From the NCBI GenBank assembly GCA_015057325.1, contig SVEQ01000014.1:1-64000 (forward strand): a stretch of 64,000 nt of DNA. The letters run 5' to 3'. This document shows, in pieces, positions 43,741 to 51,189 of the stretch. The position numbers and the translations under genes are program-made. The stretch's first letter is position 1, and every line of letters begins with the position of its first letter. Source of the DNA: Lachnospiraceae bacterium. Lineage in GTDB: Bacteria > Bacillota > Clostridia > Lachnospirales > Lachnospiraceae. The notes under the pieces were generated by a model. The model was not told the origin of the DNA and did no database searches. It saw only the letters and a program-made list of their open reading frames with translations.

Positions 43741-44942
43741 TGAGAAGAATGCAGATATTAACCTTCCTCACAGCCGCAATTATGATAGGAGTTAATATAT
43801 CAATTGGTCTTATAGGTATTGGTGAAGAGAAAAAGACTCATTCCGTTAAGGTTGGGTTTGTATATGACGGAGATGAGAGTGCACCTTATTCTAATAACTT
43901 TATTAAGGCACAAAAAAAACTTGAAGCGCAGGACTTTGGCGCAAGAGTTATAACGGTTGCCAAAACCAATATCCCCGAAGGAGACGAGGAACAGGCAATA
44001 CAGGAATTGATAGATGAGAATTGTGACATTATTTTTACCACTAGTTATGGTTATGAGAAAGTTGCCAAAAAGATGGCAAAGGATAATCCAGACATACAGT
44101 TTTGTCAGGCTACGGGAGATAATGCTAATGAGGAACCGCTTTCTAATTATCATACCTTTATGGGAGAAATATATCAGGGTAGGTACATATCAGGTCTGAT
44201 TGCAGGAATGAAGCTTAAGGAAATGATTGATGAAGGCGAACTTGATGTGGAGAATGTCAAACTTGGATATGTAGGCGCATTTCCATATGCGGAAGTAATT
44301 TCCGGATATACAGCATTTATCCTTGGAGTAAGAAGTGTAGTTCCTACTGCAACCATGGATGTTCGATACACCAATACTTGGAGCAGTTATGCACTTGAAA
44401 AAGCATGTGCGGAGCAACTCATAGAAGACGGATGTGTTATTATTTCACAGCATTCTGATACTATAGGTCCTGCTGTTGCCTGCGAGGAGGCAAAGGAAAA
44501 AGGAGCAAATGTGTACCATGTCGGTTACAATCAGAGTATGATAGATATAGCACCGACAACCAGTCTTGTAAGTTCGAGAATAGACTGGTCGGTATATATT
44601 TTATCTGCGGTTAACGCTGTTATGAATGACGAAAATATCGAGAAGAGTATAGAGGGTAATGTTCATGGCAATGACGTTGGCGGCGGTTTTGAATATGGTT
44701 GGGTTAATATGTTGGATATTAATAATCTGATTGCCGCAGAAGGTACAGAAGAAGTTGTAGATGCGGAAATTGAAAAGTTTAAGAAAAAACAGATAATCGT
44801 TTTTAAGGGCGGTTATACCGGTATTAATCCTGATGATGAAAATGACACGATTAACTTAAATAAAGGCTATATCGAAAATAAAAATGCATCTGCACCGTCA
44901 TTTCATTACATTCTTAAGGATATTGTCAATATTAAAGAATAA
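43740..44942 (+). CDS. BMP-family periplasmic-type ligand-binding protein
   Basis: A 400-residue member of the Bmp/PnrA family, which binds nucleosides or related ligands. The N-terminus has a hydrophobic anchor (about residues 6-26) but no lipobox cysteine, so it is probably held by an uncleaved helix. The binding fold starts at SVKVGFVYDGDE; other family pieces are IIFTTSYGYEKVAKKMAKDN, YQGRYISGLIAGMKL, LGYVGAFPYAEVISGY and VVIISQHSDT-like VIISQHSDT. No transporter genes follow. Start and stop of the sensor gene upstream overlap (TAATG), so it probably delivers its ligand to that sensor or to its S-like domain. Confidence 0.87.
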   Translation: MRRMQILTFLTAAIMIGVNISIGLIGIGEEKKTHSVKVGFVYDGDESAPYSNNFIKAQKKLEAQDFGARVITVAKTNIPEGDEEQAIQELIDENCDIIFTTSYGYEKVAKKMAKDNPDIQFCQATGDNANEEPLSNYHTFMGEIYQGRYISGLIAGMKLKEMIDEGELDVENVKLGYVGAFPYAEVISGYTAFILGVRSVVPTATMDVRYTNTWSSYALEKACAEQLIEDGCVIISQHSDTIGPAVACEEAKEKGANVYHVGYNQSMIDIAPTTSLVSSRIDWSVYILSAVNAVMNDENIEKSIEGNVHGNDVGGGFEYGWVNMLDINNLIAAEGTEEVVDAEIEKFKKKQIIVFKGGYTGINPDDENDTINLNKGYIENKNASAPSFHYILKDIVNIKE

Positions 44943-44960
44943 AATTTATTTATTTTGTAC

Positions 44961-44988
44961 TTGACATTTGAAAATAAAGTTTTATACT
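44961..44988 (+). promoter_or_regulatory. promoter of gltB leader
   Basis: TTGACA at 44961-44966 and TATACT at 44983-44988 have a 16-bp spacer. Transcription should begin near 44995, giving a leader of about 135 bases. Confidence 0.75.
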
Positions 44989-45055
44989 ATACGGTAAAGT
45001 GTTCCGAAGATGGAACGGATATAATGATTGAATACAATAATATTTTTTAAGAAGC

Positions 45056-45092
45056 AAAGGCGCTTCGAGTTATAGACTCGAAGCGCCTTTTT
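45056..45092 (+). terminator. leader terminator/attenuator before gltB
   Basis: A perfect 15-bp stem (45056-45070 with 45076-45090) and five T lie between the promoter at 44961 and the gltB start at 45132. An upstream hairpin, GTTCC/GGAAC with a six-base loop, sits at 45001-45016. The arrangement implies control by premature termination. Confidence 0.8.
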
Positions 45093-45131
45093 GTCGCACA
45101 TGCGGACATTCCGGAAAATAGGAGGAGTATC

Positions 45132-48100
45132 ATGAACAAAGAATTAGAACAGTTAAGAGAAAATGGTTTGTATGACCGACAATTTGAACATGACAACTGC
45201 GGTATCGGTGCAGTTATTCAGATTGACGGAAAGAAGAGCCACCAGTTGGTTGCTGACGCATTGAGCATTGTTGAAAATCTCGAACACAGAGCCGGTAAAG
45301 ATGCCGAAGGTAAGACCGGTGACGGTGTGGGTATTCTTACACAGATTCCTCACAAGTTCTTTGTTCGTAAGATGAAGGAACAGGGAGTAACTCTTCCGGG
45401 AGAGAGAGGATACGGTGTGGGAATGTTCTTCTTCCCACAGAATGATCTTGAGAATCGTCAGGCTAAGAAGATGTTTGAGACAATCGTTGAGAAAGAAGGT
45501 CTTAATATTCTTGGTTGGAGAAAGGTAGATATCAAACCGGAGGTGCTTGGAAGCAAAGCTCTTTCGTGCATGCCGGTTATTATGCAGGTGTTTATTGAAA
45601 GACCTAATAAATATGCTACTGACCTTGACTTTGACAGAAAACTTTACGTTATAAGAAGAGAGTTTGAGCAGAGTAATGTCAATACATATGTGCCTTCATT
45701 ATCATGCAGAACAATAGTATATAAGGGAATGTTTTTGGTTGGTCAGCTTCGTACATTCTTCCTTGATTTAAAGGAGAATGATTTTGAGTCAGCCATTGCA
45801 ATGGTTCATTCAAGATTCTCAACGAATACTAATCCAAGTTGGAATCGTGCTCATCCAAATCGTTTTATGGTACATAACGGTGAGATTAACACAATCAAAG
45901 GTAATGCCGATAAGATGCTTGCACGTGAGGAGACAATGCATACTACTGTACTTTCAGAGGATGATATGACTAAGGTTCTTCCTGTTATTTCTTCAAGCGG
46001 TTCAGATTCTGCAATGCTTGATAACACATTGGAGTTCCTTGTTATGAGTGGTATGGAATTACCTCTTGCAGCAATGATTGCTATTCCTGAACCTTGGGCA
46101 CATAATGATACCCTTACACAGGAGGAGAGAGACTTCTATCAGTATTATGCAACAATGATGGAGCCATGGGATGGCCCTGCTTCAATTCTTTTCTCTGATG
46201 GTGATATCATGGGTGCAATCCTCGATAGAAACGGTCTTCGTCCTTCAAGATACTACGTTATGGACGATGGAAGACTTATTCTTTCGTCAGAGGTTGGTGT
46301 TCTTCCTCTTGATGAGCAGCATGTTGTTAAGAAAGAGAGACTTCATCCTGGAAAAATGCTTCTTGTAGATACAATACAGAACAAGATTTATTCGGATGAG
46401 GAGATAAAAGAGAAATATGCACACAAGGAGCCTTACGGAGAGTGGCTTGACAGCAACTTGTTAAAACTTAAGGATATCAAGATTCCTAATGCAAAGATTC
46501 CTGAATACACAAGTGAGGAAAGAACACGTCTTCAAAAGGCATTTGGCTATACCTACGAGAATTATCATGAGGGAATTCTTAATATGGCATTAAACGGTAT
46601 TGAGCAGATTGGTGCTATGGGTGTTGATACTCCGATAGCTGCATTATCTTCTGAGTACCACCCGCTTTTCTACTATTTTAAACAGTTGTTTGCACAGGTT
46701 ACAAATCCACCGATTGATGCAGAACGTGAGAAGATTGTAACTTCAAGAACTGTATATCTTGGAAAGAACGGTAATTTATTAGAGGAAAAACCTGAGAACT
46801 GTCATGTGTTGACAATTCATAATCCAATACTTACAGACCTTGATCTTTTAAAGATTGAGAACTTAAATCATGAAGGGTTTAAGGTTGCAAAGGTATCAAT
46901 ACTTTATTACAAGTCAACCCCGATGAAGCGTGTTATAGATCATTTATTTGTTGAAGTTGATAAGGCATACAGAGAGGGGGCGAATATTCTTATTCTTTCC
47001 GATAGAGGAGTGGACGAGAACCATGTTGCTATTCCTTCACTCTTGGCGGTGGCAGCGGTACACAGACATCTTGTACAGACAAAGAAATGTACAGCAATGT
47101 CACTTATACTTGAATCAGGAGAGCCAAGAGAGGTTCATCATTTTGCAACATTGCTTGGTTTTGGTGCTTCTGCGGTTAACCCGTATCTTGCACATTCAAC
47201 AATCAAGGAACTTGTAGATAGTGACCTTCTTGATAAGGATTATTACGCAGCAGTAGACGACTATGACAGTGCAATTCTTCAGGGAATAGTTAAGATTGCT
47301 TCTAAAATGGGTATTTCAACTATTCAGTCTTATCAGGGTAGTAAGATATTTGAGGCAATCGGTATTTCAAAAGAGGTTGTTGATGAGTACTTTACAGGAA
47401 CGGTTAGTCGTGTCGGTGGTGTTACTTTAGAGGATATTGCGGATGCTGTTGATAAGCAACACAGTCGTGCTTTTGATCCACTTGGACTTTCTGCAGATAT
47501 GGAGCTTACTGCAGTTGGACGTCATAAAGCAAGAAGTCAGGGTGAGAATCACAGATATAATCCGCAGACAATACATATGCTTCAGCTTGCAACAAGAGAA
47601 GGTAACTATGATAAGTTCACCGAATATACCAAGATGGTTGATGCGGAAAAGACAGGATACCTTAGAAGCCTTATGGACTTTAATTATCCTGCGAACGGCG
47701 TACCTATTGAGGAAGTTGAGAGCGAAGAGGAAATCGTTAAGAGATTTAAGACAGGAGCTATGTCTTATGGTTCTATTTCGGAAGAGGCACATGAAACACT
47801 TGCTATTGCGATGAATCATTTACATGGTAAGTCAAACAGTGGTGAAGGTGGAGAGAGTGATGAAAGAATTGCTTCCGCAGGAACCAAACACGACAGAAGC
47901 TCAGCAATTAAGCAGGTTGCCAGCGGACGTTTTGGTGTAACTAGTAAGTATCTGGTTAGCGCACAGGAAATACAGATTAAAATGGCACAGGGTGCAAAGC
48001 CGGGTGAAGGTGGACATCTTCCGGGAAAGAAGGTTTATCCATGGGTTGCAAAGACAAGACATTCAACACCGGGTGTAAGCCTTATATCACCACCGCCTCA

Positions 48101-49682
48101 TCATGATATTTATTCGATAGAGGATCTTGCACAGCTTATATATGATTTGAAAAATGCTAATAAAAATGCGCGTATTTCCGTAAAACTTGTTTCGGAAGCA
48201 GGTGTAGGAACGGTAGCTGCCGGTGTTGCAAAGGCAGGTGCACAGGTAATCCTTGTGTCAGGTTATGATGGAGGAACAGGAGCAGCACCTTTAAGTTCAA
48301 TCCACAATGCAGGACTTCCTTGGGAGCTCGGTCTTGCAGAGACACATCAGACACTTCTTTCAAACGGACTTAGAAATCAGGTTGTAATTGAAACTGACGG
48401 CAAGCTTATGAGTGGTAGAGATGTTGCAATAGCAGCACTTCTTGGTGCAGAGGAGTTCGGTTTTGCTACTGCACCGCTAGTAACTCTTGGTTGTGTAATG
48501 ATGAGAGTTTGTAACAAGGATACTTGTCCTGTTGGTATTGCAACTCAGAATCCGGAACTTAGAAAACGCTTTGCAGGAAAGCCTGAATACGTTGAGAACT
48601 TCATGATATTTGTCGCAAGACAGCTTCGTGAGTACATGGCACGTCTTGGTGTGAGAAGTATAGATGAGATGGTTGGTCGTACAGACTTGTTAAAGGTTAA
48701 GGAAGGACTTAATGATGCACAGGCAAAAATTGACCTTAGTCAGATTCTTGTTGATGTATCTGATATTGATAGAAGTCTTCAGACATTCCATCCAGAACTT
48801 GCATATGACTTCAAACTTGAAAATACAAAGGACGAGCAGGTATTGCTTAAGAATAAGAGTGTACTTGAAGCAATCAAGAAGGGTAAGGAAAGCAGCCTTG
48901 ATATTGAACTTACCAATATCGATAGAACCTTCGGAACTTTGCTTGGTGCAGAGATTACAAGAAACAATCCGGAAGGTCTTGATGAGGATACGATTACAGT
49001 TAATTGTAAGGGTTCAGGTGGACAGAGTTTTGGAGCATTTATTCCGAAAGGACTTACCATTAAGTTGTCAGGAGACAGTAACGACTACTTTGGTAAAGGT
49101 TTATCCGGAGGAAAGCTTATTGTTCATGCACCTAAAGAAGCAAAGTACAATCCGGAAGAAAATATTATCATCGGTAATGTTGCTCTTTACGGCGCAACTT
49201 CAGGTGAAGCGTATATTGCAGGTATGGCAGGTGAACGTTTCTGTATCCGTAATTCCGGTGTAACAGCTGTTGTTGAAGGTGTCGGAGAGCACGGTTGTGA
49301 GTACATGACAGGTGGTCATGCAGTAATACTGGGTTCTACAGGTAAGAACTTTGCTGCCGGTATGAGTGGCGGTGTTGCTTACGTACTTGATGAGGAGAAT
49401 AATCTGTACAAGAATCTTAATAAGCAGCTTGTAGGAATGGAAAAAGTTGAACTTAAGAATGACAAGGAAGAACTTAGAAAGATAATAGAGAACCATGTAA
49501 AATATACAGGTTCTAAGAAGGGTCAGAAAATCCTTGATAATTTTGATGAGTATATCGGTAAGTTCAAGAAGATAATACCTACAGATTATAAAGAAATGTT
49601 AAGACTTACAGCGCGTAACGAAGAGCAGGGTATGGATAGAGAGCAGGCACAGATTGAAGCATTCACGGAACTCGTTGGATAA
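45132..49682 (+). CDS. gltB: glutamate synthase large subunit
   Basis: A 1516-residue glutamine:2-oxoglutarate aminotransferase, making two glutamates from glutamine and 2-oxoglutarate. The N-terminal class II amidotransferase has nucleophile C23 in DNCGIG after a short propeptide. The central and FMN-binding domains contain EGGESDERIA, then KPGEGGHLPGKKV and SGYDGGTGAAPLSS. The 3Fe-4S cysteines are C1121, C1127 and C1132. The C-terminal part is the beta-helix domain rich in GxxxG turns. Full length for the family. The small subunit gltD, which supplies electrons from NADPH, is not next to it. The start follows AGGAGGAG, and the stop TAA forms the first bases of the inverted repeat at 49680. 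Confidence 0.96.
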   Translation: MNKELEQLRENGLYDRQFEHDNCGIGAVIQIDGKKSHQLVADALSIVENLEHRAGKDAEGKTGDGVGILTQIPHKFFVRKMKEQGVTLPGERGYGVGMFFFPQNDLENRQAKKMFETIVEKEGLNILGWRKVDIKPEVLGSKALSCMPVIMQVFIERPNKYATDLDFDRKLYVIRREFEQSNVNTYVPSLSCRTIVYKGMFLVGQLRTFFLDLKENDFESAIAMVHSRFSTNTNPSWNRAHPNRFMVHNGEINTIKGNADKMLAREETMHTTVLSEDDMTKVLPVISSSGSDSAMLDNTLEFLVMSGMELPLAAMIAIPEPWAHNDTLTQEERDFYQYYATMMEPWDGPASILFSDGDIMGAILDRNGLRPSRYYVMDDGRLILSSEVGVLPLDEQHVVKKERLHPGKMLLVDTIQNKIYSDEEIKEKYAHKEPYGEWLDSNLLKLKDIKIPNAKIPEYTSEERTRLQKAFGYTYENYHEGILNMALNGIEQIGAMGVDTPIAALSSEYHPLFYYFKQLFAQVTNPPIDAEREKIVTSRTVYLGKNGNLLEEKPENCHVLTIHNPILTDLDLLKIENLNHEGFKVAKVSILYYKSTPMKRVIDHLFVEVDKAYREGANILILSDRGVDENHVAIPSLLAVAAVHRHLVQTKKCTAMSLILESGEPREVHHFATLLGFGASAVNPYLAHSTIKELVDSDLLDKDYYAAVDDYDSAILQGIVKIASKMGISTIQSYQGSKIFEAIGISKEVVDEYFTGTVSRVGGVTLEDIADAVDKQHSRAFDPLGLSADMELTAVGRHKARSQGENHRYNPQTIHMLQLATREGNYDKFTEYTKMVDAEKTGYLRSLMDFNYPANGVPIEEVESEEEIVKRFKTGAMSYGSISEEAHETLAIAMNHLHGKSNSGEGGESDERIASAGTKHDRSSAIKQVASGRFGVTSKYLVSAQEIQIKMAQGAKPGEGGHLPGKKVYPWVAKTRHSTPGVSLISPPPHHDIYSIEDLAQLIYDLKNANKNARISVKLVSEAGVGTVAAGVAKAGAQVILVSGYDGGTGAAPLSSIHNAGLPWELGLAETHQTLLSNGLRNQVVIETDGKLMSGRDVAIAALLGAEEFGFATAPLVTLGCVMMRVCNKDTCPVGIATQNPELRKRFAGKPEYVENFMIFVARQLREYMARLGVRSIDEMVGRTDLLKVKEGLNDAQAKIDLSQILVDVSDIDRSLQTFHPELAYDFKLENTKDEQVLLKNKSVLEAIKKGKESSLDIELTNIDRTFGTLLGAEITRNNPEGLDEDTITVNCKGSGGQSFGAFIPKGLTIKLSGDSNDYFGKGLSGGKLIVHAPKEAKYNPEENIIIGNVALYGATSGEAYIAGMAGERFCIRNSGVTAVVEGVGEHGCEYMTGGHAVILGSTGKNFAAGMSGGVAYVLDEENNLYKNLNKQLVGMEKVELKNDKEELRKIIENHVKYTGSKKGQKILDNFDEYIGKFKKIIPTDYKEMLRLTARNEEQGMDREQAQIEAFTELVG

Positions 49683-49993
49683 ATTGCTGTTTAATGCACT
49701 TTTATTCTTAACGGACGCGTATAGATTATCAGATGTATGCATATCCTGTGTCAGAATGTCCGGTGCTAAGAGGTTGTAGGTATGCCGACAACACTTTCTT
49801 ATAATACGCGACCGGCTATCAATTCGCCATCGTGGCTCAATGATGCCTTGCTCGCCATCCATGGCTCGCATCGCTATGTTAATCACGGCATACCAACAAC
49901 CTCTAAACACCTACCATATTCCACAGGATATTGCACACACAGATAATCTCACGCTGTTTCGTTATGTACGAAAGTGCATCAAATCAGCCAACA
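49680..49993. repeat. fold-back element 1 (imperfect ~310-bp inverted repeat)
   Basis: The sequence folds back on itself along most of its length. ATGCACTTT (49694-49702) pairs with AAAGTGCAT (49971-49979), GATTATC (49724-49730) with GATAATC (49942-49948), ATATCCTGTG (49741-49750) with CACAGGATAT (49922-49931), and a 19-nt arm with one A-A mismatch (49769-49787 with 49886-49904). The 98-base apical region holds smaller stems. The left end, TAAATTGCTGTTTA (49680-49693), is also found inverted at 50336-50349. No credible gene is present. Confidence 0.85.
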
Positions 49994-50040
49994 CGTAACG
50001 TTCGCGATGATGCGAGCCGTTTACGGCGAGTCGCGTGCGT

Positions 50041-50349
50041 CAGCTGTTTGGGTACATTTTGAATTAACAGACAGCATACTTGGTTTTAATGTATTATGAT
50101 TCATGTTTGACATTTGGTAGGATATTAGAGTTACTTGGTATTACGATGAATATACAGTGGCTGCCGAACATGGATGTTCGGCATGTTCCTTTGAGACAGG
50201 ATGTCGAATAGGAACAGTGCCGCGTAATATAAGAAAACTTTTCCGTAATACCTAGAAACTCTTATATCCGAACAATCAGGCATACATGAACATAATACAT
50301 TTAAAAATAAGTATGCGTCCGTTTTAAAATGTAACTAAACAGCAATTTA
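50041..50349. repeat. fold-back element 2 (imperfect ~305-bp inverted repeat)
   Basis: Nested stems: GCTGTTT (50043-50049)/AAACAGC (50337-50343), TACATTTT (50053-50060)/AAAATGTA (50326-50333), GCATACTT (50074-50081)/AAGTATGC (50309-50316), an 18-bp stem with one bulged A (50088-50106 with 50284-50301) and a 26-bp arm with three mismatches (50120-50145 with 50244-50269). Inside are two compact hairpins, GCCGAACA/TGTTCGGC (50163-50182) and TGTTCCT/AGGAACA (50184-50216). The terminal ~40 bases resemble the start of element 1, so the elements are related. Spacer 49994-50040 is GC-rich, with a CGCGA/TCGCG stem. Confidence 0.85.
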
Positions 50350-51189
50350 CAAGATTCGTCGCACATGTCGATTGACATGACAGCACATATTAACCGCAAC
50401 CGGAAGTCCGGCAATATGTGTTGGATATGTTTCGATGTTAACAGCAAGAGCCGTTGTTCTTCCACCAAGTCCTCCGGGACCGATTCCCAAAGAATTAATC
50501 TTTGCAAGCATTTCTTCCTCTATTTCTTTGATATGAGGAAGTTCTGAATGCTCATTAAGGTTACGTGTAAGTGCTTTTTTGGCCAATATAGCGGCTTTCT
50601 CAAAATCGCCACCGATTCCAACACCTACCACTACCGGCGGACATGCATTAGGTCCTGCCTCACGAACGGTATTAAGAATTGCTTCCTTAACACCATCCAC
50701 TCCATCCGCAGGTTTTAACATGAATAATCTGCTCATGTTCTCTGAACCAAAACCTTTAGGAGCAATAAGTATTTCTAACTTATCTCCGGGTACAATATCG
50801 TAGTGAATTATAGCAGGTGTATTATCCTTGGTATTCTCTCTAAGCAAAGGATCACCGACAACCGACTTACGCAAATAGCCTTCTGTATAACCCTGTCTTA
50901 CACCTTCATTTATAGCATCTGTAAGATTGGCTCCTTCTATATGAAGATCCTGTCCAATCTTAACAAAGAACACAGCCATTCCGGTATCCTGACAAATAGG
51001 AATTCCCTCCTTATCGGCAATGTCCATATTTTCACATAACTGTGAAAGAATCTTGCGTCCAAGCTCACCTTCCTCTTCCTGTGCTCCTTTTTCAATTGCA
51101 CCCTTAACATCATCCGAAAGACGAAGGTTAGCTTCTATACACATTTGTTTTACGTTATCTGTTATTATGTCTGTATGAATTGTTCTCAT
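50347..51189 (-). CDS. class I fumarate hydratase, alpha subunit
   Basis: A 280-residue [4Fe-4S] hydro-lyase subunit converting fumarate to malate, or tartrate to oxaloacetate in close relatives. The ATG at 51189 overlaps the kinase stop by four bases (ATGA). Cluster cysteines are visible in PICQDTGMAVFF, GPNACPPVVVGVGIGG and NMCCHVNRH. Also typical are GLGGRTTALAV and THIAGLPVAVN. Two-subunit class I enzymes need a beta subunit, normally the next gene; here the reading ends at 50347 and fold-back element 2 follows instead. The stop TAA is the first triplet of the inverted repeat TAAATTGCTGTTTA. TtdA is the alternative identity. Confidence 0.9.
   Translation of the reverse strand: MRTIHTDIITDNVKQMCIEANLRLSDDVKGAIEKGAQEEEGELGRKILSQLCENMDIADKEGIPICQDTGMAVFFVKIGQDLHIEGANLTDAINEGVRQGYTEGYLRKSVVGDPLLRENTKDNTPAIIHYDIVPGDKLEILIAPKGFGSENMSRLFMLKPADGVDGVKEAILNTVREAGPNACPPVVVGVGIGGDFEKAAILAKKALTRNLNEHSELPHIKEIEEEMLAKINSLGIGPGGLGGRTTALAVNIETYPTHIAGLPVAVNMCCHVNRHVRRIL

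Noticed and set aside
44995-45092. ANTAR-type two-hairpin target in the gltB leader
   Set aside because: The first hairpin has a six-base loop, but it starts with G, not the expected A, and I find no convincing second hexaloop hairpin before the terminator stem.
49599-49910. Minus-strand reading frame of about 100 codons across the gltB end and element 1
   Set aside because: It overlaps the gltB 3' end antisense, lacks a clear ribosome binding site and follows the palindromic structure of the element, so it looks like chance.
50120-50269. Cloverleaf-like shape of element 2 as a tRNA or tmRNA
   Set aside because: The outer stem is 26 bp, with no T-loop, anticodon-loop or CCA features, and the arms continue far beyond tRNA size.
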